Part shown: positions 12,485 through 21,506 of the stretch, one piece after another | Layout of the letters: each line of letters begins with the position of its first letter | Position numbering within the stretch: position 1 is the first letter of the stretch | Assembly: GCA_028753945.1 (NCBI GenBank) | Contig: JAPNXP010000011.1 | Span: 496,001 to 560,000, forward strand | Direction: 5' to 3' | DNA: 64,000 bases | DNA from: Hexactinellida sp. DTS-2022 | Taxonomy: Eukaryota; Porifera; Hexactinellida | Position numbers and translations under genes: made by a program | The notes under the pieces: generated by a model | The model's input: the letters and a program-made list of their open reading frames with translations, nothing else | Told to the model about the DNA's origin: nothing | Databases searched by the model: none

Positions 12485-13705
12485 TTTTTCGATTCAAGTT
12501 ATTGTTGATATTATAATCACAATAAAGAATTCTAGTATATATGAATAACTAATTTACATTCAATAGCTATTACTATACAAATCTATTTCTGATATCATAG
12601 TTACAATAATTTATTCTATTTATATGAATAATTCAATTTGATTCATTAGTATATAAATCGATTTCTAATACAATAGTTGTATTAAAGTTTTCTCCTATAT
12701 GAAAATTCATTTTCTCTCAACAGTTATTCAATTTCAGAACGAATTCTGATATTCAAACAATGGATTAATGAGATGGAATGTCTATTTGTATAATTATTTG
12801 TCTATGTATGTGCATGGTGCCCGAAATGTATTAGATGTACGGGGGGTTTATAACGCATTTATTTCAAGTTGTAATAATTATATCGATTCAACTTGTGAGA
12901 TCGAGTAGGCTTCGATTTTCTAATTGAAAATTATTATTATACATTCCATAACAACGACAAATTATGTGAATTATTTACTTCTTCAAGAATACTCTTAAAC
13001 AATACTAATATACTGACGTAATTAATTATAATTAACTCAGTCTATAATTGACATAATATTATATAGATGCTTCAAATTTGTTTATTAGGGATTATCGAGT
13101 GTGCGGAATTGAAATTTGGTTCCAAATTAATTTACTTAGTAAATTCAAGTTTACATTGCAATTGGTGTTAAATTATTAACAATATATATAAATATTTATA
13201 CTAATTTGCTAAATGGCATTAATCTCGGAGATGATGCAAGATAGAAACAAACTTACAATTTATCAATTGATCCTTATGCCACATAAAACCTCTACAAATG
13301 TGACTTGACACCTTGAGGTGATGATGACATCGTTAAAAAAATGTGTTTTTACAATTTTGGTAATTATATATTTCGAATGGGTTGGTTGGTGGTGGGTGAT
13401 CACCCAACACGCACATAAAAAATGCTGAGTCATCGCCTCTTTTTTTCTACTGAAAATTGAATATCTTTTAAATGAAGTGAGCTAAAATGAAACTTCCAAC
13501 TCACTAAGGGTCGTTACATCCCGAAACACCTTTCTGAATTAATTTAACACCTTCATAGTGATGATGACATGTCGAAAAAAAATCCAAAATTGCAGCTGTG
13601 CAGACAGCATGTTCCATTGGAGGCACTATTAATAAACCACCACCAAAATATAGTGCCACCAAAGGAACATGCGTCGGCACAGGCTGCAATTTTGGTTTTT
13701 ATTTT
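12485..13705 (-). repeat. Truncated, rearranged module
   Basis: 12485-12850 is the middle of a module joined at GATTCAAGTTATTGTTGATA. 12860-13230 is AT-rich sequence not seen elsewhere in the window. 13230-13570 is a diverged relative of the module (shared with 58420-59130), followed by a hairpin element at about 13580-13705. This looks like the oldest part of the array. Confidence 0.6.
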
Positions 13706-15123
13706 TCTCCGTGTCGCCTCCCCAGGCTAAACCTTAAGTGCTTGAGCTCTGAGATTTTCAGGATAGGTGTCTGGTTGTTGATTAATGTGCACTTCGTGGC
13801 CTGATTTTTCAATTTTGACTTGGGAAAATTTTTAACGGGACTTTTAGCTTTTTTTGTCCCACAGGAAAATAAATGCAATAACAAGAAAAAATTTATAATC
13901 ATTAGCATCAGAAAAGTATTTTGAAACTGATAGCTCTTTACGATTTTATTAATCCGTCCTCATTTTCCTGAGAATTAGGCTCAAAGTTGCCACAATTCAC
14001 CCTTAACTTTCTAAAATCGTAAATTCATTTATATTCAATTATGCAATTATTTCGTGGTTTCGATGAATAACTATATTTATGAATAATTCAATTAGATTCA
14101 GTGTTATTTCGATTCAAGGTATTGTTGATATTATAATCACAATAAAGAATTCTATTATATATGAATAATTAATTTACATTCAATAGCTATTACTATACAA
14201 ATCTATTTCTGATATCATAGTTACAATAAGTTATTATATTGTAAATGAATAATTCAATTTGATTCAATAGCTGCTACTATATAAATCGATTTCTAATACA
14301 TAGTTGTATTAAAGTTTTCTCCTATATGAAAATTCATTTTCACTCAACAATTATTCAATTTCAGAACGATTTCTGATATTCAAACAATGGATTAATGAGA
14401 TGGAATATCTATTTGTATAAATATTTGTCTATGTGTGTGCTTGGTGCCCGAAATGTATCAGAGTGTAAGGGGGGTTTATAACGCATATATAATGGAAATA
14501 TAAACTTAATCCTATTATTATTATGTCATTCAAAGTAAACGAGTATGCTGATTTCAATTTTAAAAAGATTACTGATATACAAACAATGGATTAATGAAAT
14601 TGAATATCTATTAAATGACTATTCGACTGTGTGCGTGTTTGGTGCCCGAATTGTATTAGAGTGATAGGGGGTTATAATGGGAATATAAACTTAATCCCTT
14701 TTGTATTCGAAGTAAACAAGTATGCTGATTTCCAATTTTTAACAGTGTATTAATATTCAATGGATTAAAGCAAATTAAATTAAATTGGGAATTTATTTAC
14801 TTAACTCAACTCACAGTGGATAACATTGCTAAAATAATTAACTAAATAATATAATTTATTATCAATACATAATGAATGAATAGCATTAAACTCAAGATGG
14901 TTCTAGATAGAAATACACTTCAAATTCAACAATCGTTCCTTTGTCCCGTAACAACTTGTTAAATGAGTCTCAACACCATGAGGCGTTCATGACATGGTGA
15001 AAAAAAATCCAAAATTGCAGCTGTGCGACAGCATGTTCCATTGGAGGCACTATCAATAGACCACCACCAAAATATAGTGCCACCAAAGGAACATGCGTCG
15101 GCACAGCTGCAATTTTGGATTTT
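13706..15123 (-). repeat. Last array module, minus copy
   Basis: Starts with CTCCGTGTCGCCTCCCCAG, contains the usual sections, and ends in a well-preserved hairpin element at about 15003-15122. The array stops there and the sequence becomes ordinary intergenic DNA with TA-flanked MITEs. Confidence 0.8.
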
Positions 15124-15559
15124 ATTTATGTCTAAATTTCATTTCTGAACTTATGGGTCTTTTAGAATTGAATCTATCTATCTGAAAGTTATTATTTAGT
15201 AATTACCAGTAAATTGACAATTATTATTATCTGATATGGAATCTGCTAGTTAGTAACATAAATAAAAATAAAAATAATAAAAATAATAAAAATAACATCA
15301 AAGTTATCAATATACGTATACTAGAACCTCGTTAGTATGAACACCAAGGGACCGTCTAAATATGTTCGTATTATCCTGAAATTCGTATTAACGGAGTCAC
15401 TTGCATGCATGTGTATAGGCTAGGTGAATAAATCTTGTTCGCATCTATTGAACAGAGTCAATTCAAGGATTTGTTAAAGGGGGTTGTCAGTATATAAATA
15501 AAATCTAAAATTACAGCTGTGCAGACAACAGGCCACACATAATGACAAATCCACCCTAA

Positions 15560-15781
15560 TCTCACTAAATATTATTGTCATTACTTTTATCATAACTGTA
15601 TTACCTTTTGACTAGAGGCCTTTATACACTTTTTTGCTTAGTAATTAGTATAGTTCTAGTATTACAACAACATAATAGTTTTGTTATAAATTTCGAATAA
15701 TTTCTCGATATTGTTTGCGGCCTGAGGAAAATTTTGTTAAGATTTTGTGGCCTGATATAAATGAAAGTTTGTGGAACCCTG
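15560..15781. mobile_element. hAT-like MITE fragment (CAGGGTTCC family)
   Basis: Ends in GTTTGTGGAACCCTG, and its last ~200 bp match 58745-58951, including GTTTGCGGCCTGAGGAAAAT. The left end is not intact. A fragment of the hairpin family lies just before it (about 15503-15530). Confidence 0.55.
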
Positions 15782-15897
15782 TATTAAGCGGTGTCGACTA
15801 TATTTCAGTATAATTAATAGAACTATAAATTGATTATCTTGCCGTGCTTTTGTACAATATATGAATTTAGGTATATAAGTGTACTCGGTAATACATA

Positions 15898-16077
15898 CAG
15901 TATAGCCTCGTTAGTACGAATACCAACGGACGGTAAAATTTGTTCGTTTTATCAGTTCGTATTAATCGGAGTAATACCCATTGAATAGCCATTGTAGGGA
16001 CTTTATTTTGTGGAACTGTTGTTCGTCTTATCCGGAAATTCGTATTAACCGTGTTCGTAACTAACGAGGTTCTACTG
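15898..16077. mobile_element. TA-flanked MITE (CTCGTTAGTACGAA family)
   Basis: TIRs ACAGTATAGCCTCGTTAGTA and the complement TACTACTGTA-type right end (ACTAACGAGGTTCTACTGTA), bounded by TA. About 180 bp, no coding capacity. Decayed relatives lie near 15315-15410, 27990-28112, 36332-36432, 36943-37105, 43008-43075, 43990-44160 and 63222. TIRs starting CAGT with TA duplication fit the Tc1/mariner-pogo group. Confidence 0.7.
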
Positions 16078-16199
16078 TAGCTAGTATCTCTCGGGAAGTG
16101 TCATACGAAATAATTTAAAGCAGTTTTTCTAATTAATTTAATAAATCAAGAATTGAAGCTAACAAGTAAAATACTAGAATAAAATACATACATTATTAA

Positions 16200-16690
16200 T
16201 TAAATTACTTCATCTTTTATAATAATAATATTTGGATCTGGCGGCGCTAGAAGATAAAAGAAAATAATGTTAACTTTACGAGACTAAGTATAACAAATAG
16301 GAAATAATTGTTTGTGGTTAAATTTGTAATGCAAATTACCTGATAACATTGCTGCTATCACTTTTAGCAGTTCTGCCTTCTTAAGTTTATTCGGATCTTT
16401 ATATTCGACGTCCTTAGGCCATCTCTCTGGACAATGTGGGGAATGCCACACGCATTTCCCCACACTTGATCCTGCAGAATATATAATATAATCATCAAAT
16501 AGAATTTGGAATAAATGTTTGGGTATTTAATTCTAATAATATGGGCATATTTAGTTTATCAGTCAAAAATTAATTAAGTAGTTTTAATTGAATTATTAAA
16601 GAATTGATGAATTAAATTAATGAACTTACTTTGCGAAATGCAAACAAGTTCCCTCAGATATTGCCGCAGTTCTTTCACAGTAGTGAGCAT
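16200..16690 (-). CDS. Small three-exon gene, 79 residues, left arm of an inverted gene pair
   Basis: I do not recognise this protein. The exons are 16690-16630, 16471-16340 and 16246-16200 (minus strand), with introns GTAAGT...CTGCAG and GTAATT...TTCTAG. Joined, they give an uninterrupted 79-residue frame starting MLTTVKELRQYLRELVCIS and ending IIIIKDEVI. The middle exon carries KCVWHSPHCPERWPKD followed by a KKAELLKVIAAML helix, so a compact helical domain with a Cys/His cluster is plausible. A TATAAATAG box lies at about 16806-16816 on the minus strand, roughly 120 bp before the ATG. The gene is duplicated in inverted orientation at 17.8-20.35 kb. IKDE near the end resembles a SUMO acceptor site, which is only suggestive. 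The splice consensus plus the open frame make it likely real; transcription is untested. Confidence 0.55.
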
Positions 16691-17010
16691 GGTTTGATTT
16701 ACTGCTGAGTATGATTGATTTGACTTTATGATCTTTCTGTAGTGTAATTGATTTGACTTTTATTGATTTGCTGCTGTAGTTTGATTGAATTGACTTACAC
16801 TCTCGTCCTATTTATAGTTTTCTTGAAGGTAACTTGTCAATCGTTCGTTTGGTATAAATAGAGGCTCTGCTGTAACTTTTTTAGAAATCTAGCTTTGTCT
16901 TTGCAATACTCCGAATACTGATGAGTATTGAGGTATTGCAAAGGCTAACTATGTGGGAATGCGGCTGTATTGCAATTGCTAATGTGATGCATTGTCAATG
17001 CAGCTGTACT
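16275..17010. repeat. Left arm of a ~0.7-kb inverted repeat carrying the small gene
   Basis: Reverse-complement match to 17783-18420, covering exons 1 and 2, intron 1, the TATA region and about 300 bp of upstream sequence. The arms are diverged (substitutions and indels), so this is an old duplication, unlike the 1-15 kb array. The arms are separated by about 770 bp. Confidence 0.8.
16893..16936. promoter_or_regulatory. Long dyad in the shared upstream region
   Basis: TTTGCAATAC and GTATTGCAAAG flank the inner dyad AATACTGATGAGTATT, giving nested inverted repeats. The same dyad is conserved in the right arm at about 17848-17895. Nearby, ATTGCAAT-type octamers recur several times (16960-17075), so this resembles a conserved upstream regulatory block rather than coding sequence. 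Confidence 0.4.
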
Positions 17011-17379
17011 GAGAATGTTGCTATATCGCAGATACTTTGTGTGCAAATGCTGCCGTATTGCAATGTTCGTTCTTTTTGTTTATTGTTTCTTGTTGTTATA
17101 TTTTCTTGTTGAAATCAAGTTAATATTAATAGGAAATACAAGTTACCACCAACTCAATTCAGTAATCTAAGTTGGCACAATAATAGTACTGAAAATAAGG
17201 ATTTTTGCTAGAATTTTTCACATATAATTGTTATATTTATACTACTTTTATGCAATATATTCGGTAGCTGAAGTGGAGTCAAGTTAACACAAATTTGTGA
17301 CATCTAGCTGAAAGATTCGACAGTAATGGAGCAGATAATTTAGTGCATGTATAATATTATTCTGTTTCGATTTTATATT

Positions 17380-17765
17380 TATCTCTATATATTAATTAAG
17401 AGCACAATTGTTGTCTGTTTGTTTGTCCTGAATTAATAGGAAATACCATATGCTCTAGAAATCTGAAATTTGCAAGCGGGGATAATTTTACACGCTGACA
17501 ACGTTCTAATTGTTTTCTAAACGAAATAACGGGATTATGAGTTCATAAAGGCATATATTGGGAATAACTCTCAGTTTGTATCCGATTCGCTGACAATTTT
17601 AGATGGCAAGACTTCATGAAATGAGACACGCGACCTATTTATGGGTTTATGGCGTCACGTAGGAACTAATTTGGAATGATCTCTCACAATTTTGATTCAG
17701 TCGTTACAAAATTTAGTCACATTTAAAATACAAACTGCTTGCCCGCGCTACGCGCGTTCTTACAA
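17380..17765. mobile_element. Helitron-like non-autonomous element (tentative)
   Basis: The left end reads TCTATATATTAATTAAG followed shortly by TTGTCTGTTTGTTTGTC. The right end has the short G/C-rich hairpin GCCCGCGCTACGCGCG before TTCTTAC. Both features are typical of non-autonomous Helitrons, but a clean CTRR terminus is not visible. It occupies the spacer between the two inverted gene copies. Confidence 0.35.
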
Positions 17766-17782
17766 CTCAGCCAGCAAAGGGC

Positions 17783-18420
17783 AGTACAGCTGCATTGACA
17801 ATGCATCACATTAGCAATTGCAATACAGCCGCATTCCCACATAGTTAGCCTTTGCAATACCTCAATACTCATCAGTATTCGCAGTATTGCAAAGACAAAG
17901 CTAGATTTCTAAAAAAGTTAAAGCAGAGCCTCTATTTATACCAAACGAACGATTGACAAGTTACCTTCAAGAACACTATAAATAGGACGAGTGTGTAAGT
18001 CAAATCAAATCAATTAAAGTCACATGTTTACTACAGTGAAAGAACTGCGGCGTCATTTGAGGGAACTTGTGTGCATTTCTCAAAGTAAGTTCATTAATTT
18101 AATTCATCAATTCTTTAAAATAATTCAATTAAAACTACTTAATTAATTTTTGACTGATAAACTAAATATGCCCATATTAGAATTAAATACCCAAGCATTT
18201 ATTCCAATTCTATTTGATGATTATATAATATATTCAGCAGGATCAAGTGTGGGGAAATGCATTTGGCATTCCCAAACTCCAGAGAGATGGCCGAAGGATA
18301 TCACATTGGATCCCGAACAAACTAAAAAAGTCTCGATTAATTGCAGTGATAACATCAATGCAGGTAATTCGTATAACAAATTTAACCACAAACAATTATT
18401 TCCTATTTGTTATACTTATT
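17783..18420. repeat. Right arm of the inverted repeat
   Basis: Reverse-complement of 16275-17010 with exon 1, intron 1 and exon 2 of the small gene. Homology stops abruptly at about 18420, where two 50-bp palindromic units and then the 21-bp minisatellite begin. Confidence 0.8.
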
Positions 18421-20352
18421 ACTGTGCCGACTATACTATAGTATAGTGGCCCAGTATTGGTCTTAGTGCTTTGGTATATTATTATTACTGTGCCGACTAT
18501 ACTATAGTATAGTGGCCCAGTATTGGAATCACTGCCTTTATTATTCGTGAAATTGGATTTCTTGTTCGTGAAATTGGATTTCTTGTTCGAGAAATTGCAT
18601 TTCTTGTTCGTGAAATTGGATTTCTTGTTCGTGAAATTGGATTTCTTGTTCGTGAAATTGGATTTCTTGTTCACGAAATTGGATTTCTTGTTCGAGAAAT
18701 TGGATTTCTTGTTCGAGAAATTGCATTTCTTGTTCGAGAAATTGGATTTCTTGTTCGTGAAATTGGATTTCTTATTCGTGAAATTGGATTTCTTGTTCGA
18801 GAAATTGGATTTCTTGTTCATGAAATTGGATTTCTTGTTCATGAAATTGGATTTCTTGTTCGTGAAATTGGATTTCTTGTTCGAGAAATTGGATTTCTTG
18901 TTCGAGAAATTGCATTTCTTGTTCGTGAAATTGGATTTCTTGTTCGAGAAATTGGATTTCTTGTTCGAGAAATTGGATTTCTTGTTTTCGAAATTGCATT
19001 TCTTGTTCGAGAAATTGGATTTCTTGTTCGTGAAATTGGATTTCTTATTCGTGAAATTGCATTTCTTGTTCGAGAAATTGGATTTCTTGTTCATGAAATT
19101 GGATTTCTTGTTCATGAAATTGGATTTCTTGTTCGTGAAATTGGATTTCTTATTCGTGAAATTGGATTTCTTGTTCGAGAAATTGCATTTCTTTTTCGAG
19201 AAATTGGATTTCTTGTTCGAGAAATTGGATTTCTTGTTTACGAAATTGCATTTCTTGTTCGAGAAATTGGATTTCTTGTTCGTGAAATTGGATTGCTTAT
19301 TCGTGAAATTGCATTTCTTGTTCGAGAAATTGGATTTCTTGTTCATGAAATTGGATTTCTTGTTCATGAAATTGGATTTCTTGTTCGTGAAATTGGATTT
19401 CTTGTTCGAGAAATTGGATTTCTTGTTCACGAAATTGCATTTCTTGTTCGAGAAATTGGATTTCTTGTTCGAGAAATTGCATTTCTTGTTCGTGAAATTG
19501 GATTTCTTGTTCGAGAAATTGGATTTCTTGTTCATGAAATTGGATTTCTTGTTCGAGAAATTGGATTTCTTGTTCGAGAAATTGCATTTCTTGTTCGTGA
19601 AATTGGATTTCTTGTTCGAGAAATTGGATTTCTTGTTCATGAAATTGGATTTCTTGTTCATGAAATTGGATTTCTTGTTCGTGAAATTGGATTTCTTGTT
19701 CGAGAAATTGCATTTCTTGTTCGAGAAATTGGATTTCTTGTTCGAGAAATTGCATTTCTTGTTCGTGAAATTGGATTCCTTGTTCACGAAATTGCATTTC
19801 TTGTTCGAGAAATTGGATTTCTTGTTCGAGAAATTGCATTTCTTGTTCGTGAAATTGGATTTCTTGTTCGAGAAATTGGATTTCTTGTTCATGAAATTGG
19901 ATTTCTTGTTCGTGAAATTGGATTTCTTGTTCGTGAAATTGCATTTCTTGTTCGAGAAATTGGATTTCTTGTTCATGAAATTGGATTTCTTGTTCGTGAA
20001 ATTGGATTTCTTGTTCGAGAAATTGGATTTCTTGTTCGTGAAATTGGATTTCTTGTTCGTGAAATTGGATTTCTTGGTCTTGAATTGGATTTCTTGTTCT
20101 TGAAATTGAATTTCTTGGTCTTGCATCGGATTCTTTGTCCTTCTAATATGTTTGCCCTGTATGCATAAAATTGCAGAGCGGAGTAGTGCAAAAGGGAGGT
20201 TTGTGCGCAGCCAACAAACTGTCCGGCTGTCTAGACAATTGTTGAAAATGTTTGCTGTATGTCCCATTCCGCCACAAGCAGAGAATACTAAAGGTGTGAA
20301 AGATGACTTTTCAACTTCAACACCGTTGTTGATATTTTCTACGCTTCTCTAG
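18024..20352 (+). CDS. Diverged second copy of the small gene, minisatellite in intron 2 (tentative)
   Basis: Exon 1 (18024-18084) and exon 2 (18241-18363) match the left-arm gene: MFTTVKELRRHLRELVCIS and a KCIWHSQTPERWPKD motif, with GTAAGT and CAG splice sites conserved. The C-terminal half of exon 2 is diverged from its sister. A third exon is possible at 20177-20352 (acceptor TTGCAG), which keeps the phase and adds 58 residues (start ERSSAKGRFVRSQQ) for a 119-residue product; that exon does not resemble the left-copy exon 3. If so, the minisatellite is intronic. A TATAAATAG box at 17973-17982 is only about 45 bp before the ATG. Could equally be a decaying copy. Confidence 0.35.
18421..18537. 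repeat. Two 50-bp palindromic units
   Basis: Two copies of the ACTGTGCCGACTATACTATA unit (minus sense) in tandem, directly before the minisatellite. They share the unit of the 1-15 kb array and the inversion-point cluster. Confidence 0.85.
18543..20110. repeat. 21-bp minisatellite, about 75 units
   Basis: Tandem unit TTGTTCGTGAAATTGGATTTC. Variation is confined mainly to two places: TTC followed by GTG, GAG, ATG or ACG, and GGAT versus GCAT. The length is a multiple of three, so five of the six frames have no stop and give repetitive reading frames up to 623 codons on the minus strand; I do not regard these as genes. Each unit contains the dyad TTCnnGAA and the inverted repeat GAAAT-TGG-ATTTC. 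Unit variants recur in blocks (an E-M-M-V order in one frame), so there is a higher-order repeat of roughly 11-13 units. The right edge degrades through GTCTTGAATTGG variants to about 20140. Confidence 0.95.
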
Positions 20353-20654
20353 CTCTTGAGATCTAGAAACCTTGGATAGTCGGCGGGATCCTTATATCCT
20401 TATATCATAGATTGCTTTTTCAAATCGACCCCCCAAAAACCCACGAGAAGATAATATATCAAGTCTTGCAGTATCATCATCATGATACTATATCAAGTAT
20501 ACTATATCTATATCAATATCAAGATATATCAAGTCTTGCGGTATCATCTACTACATCCGATCGTAACTTACTTTACTGAGCAATTCATTCACTGAGCAAT
20601 TCATTAGTAATAAATACTCAATTCTGACACATAGTAAAAAAGAATAATCATAAA

Positions 20655-20779
20655 AATCCAAAATTGCAGCCTGTGCCGACGCATGTTCCTTTGGTGGCAC
20701 TATATTTTGTTGGTTGGTTTATTGATAGTGCCTCCAATGGAACATGCTGTCGGCACAGGCTGCAATTTTGGATTTTTTT
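20655..20779. mobile_element. Solo hairpin MITE (AATCCAAAATTGCAG family)
   Basis: Stand-alone copy of the hairpin element that ends every module of the 1-15 kb array. Arms AATCCAAAATTGCAGCCTGT and complement. Shows the element is not restricted to the array. The rest of 20353-21125 is AT-rich with no recognisable gene. Confidence 0.85.
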
Positions 20780-21125
20780 CTACTTACAAGTTACAATAAT
20801 AGCTAATTTTTATCAATTAATTAACTAGAAGTAAAACAGAATAAAACAGAAATTTAAATTGTTGTTTAGAAAAAGCACATTTAGTTTGTATACACGTACT
20901 ACGTAATTACCATGGAGTTATAAATTGGTGTTAAGTACTGGAACCTAGTATAGTACAGGTAATTTTTACATTCAATAAAAATAATTAGTTCGGTTTATAT
21001 GAATGAGTCTATTCCACACATATCTCTCACGAACTTCTTGAATGAAAACTGCAAACCGATAGAGAGCAAGTTAAGGAGGATATTTCTAAGCACTATCTAA
21101 CACAAGGTATTCTGGGAGTATAATA

Positions 21126-21490
21126 CAGTCAGGTTCTTTTTATATGAACATTCAAGGGACCAAATATTGTATTCATAATAGAGAGACTTCATAATAAGCG
21201 AACTCAACTTTTAATACAAACCCTATGTAAGTTGTAAATTGGGACCATAGGGCTTGTTCATAATAAAAAAGATGTGACAGGCTCACATTGTTTATAAAGT
21301 CAGGTCTCTTTATTATGAACAAGATTTCGTCTGCTTAATATGAAGATTTTTTATTATGAACAAATCCTATGGTCCCAATTTAACAACTTACATAGGGTTT
21401 GTATTAAGTTGAGTTCGCTTATTATGAAGTCTCTCTATTATGAACACAATTTTTGGTCCCTTGAACGTTCATAATAAAAGAACCTGACTG
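21126..21490. mobile_element. TA-flanked MITE (CAGTCAGGTTCTTTT family) just upstream of a start codon
   Basis: TIRs CAGTCAGGTTCTTTTTAT and the complement of GAACCTGACTG, flanked by TA. The element is largely self-complementary (CCTATGGTCCCAATTTAACA occurs in both senses). It ends 16 bp before the ATG at 21507. Relatives: 24170-24908, 34574-34741, 40638-40771, 52330-52441, 56357-56548 and 59387-59588, plus a degraded one at 31260-31545. Confidence 0.8.
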
Positions 21491-21506
21491 TAATACGAAT
21501 CATAGC

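Larger units (their letters stand above)
1..15123. repeat. Array of ~1.4-kb repeat modules with a head-to-head switch
   Basis: Nearly all of this stretch is made of copies of one module. Read in the minus-strand sense, a module starts at a T-run followed by CTCCGTGTCGCCTCCCCAG, runs through AT-rich sequence with the recurring phrases GGTGCCCGAAATGTATTAGA and AACAATGGATTAATGA, and ends in a ~125-bp hairpin element. Copies left of about 4.1 kb are plus-oriented; copies right of it are minus-oriented. Neighbouring copies are nearly identical over hundreds of bases, so the expansion is recent. The A/T-run at one end looks like the tail of a retroposon, but no reverse transcriptase is present. No genuine gene was found here. 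Confidence 0.9.

Noticed and set aside
13598-13804. Frames containing SIGGTINKPPPKYSATKGTC and similar
   Set aside because: Translation of the hairpin MITE, repeated wherever that element occurs.
16921-17112. 63-codon Cys-rich frame
   Set aside because: Lies in the upstream dyad/ATTGCAAT block of the small gene; the frame is not kept in the inverted copy.
18523-20103. Long plus- and minus-strand frames (526, 291, 215 codons) in the 21-bp satellite
   Set aside because: Arithmetic consequence of a 21-bp unit with almost no stop triplets; peptides are pure repeats and several frames overlap.
18543-20110. CRISPR-like regular repeat
   Set aside because: Units are contiguous 21-mers without unique spacers, in an animal-type genome.
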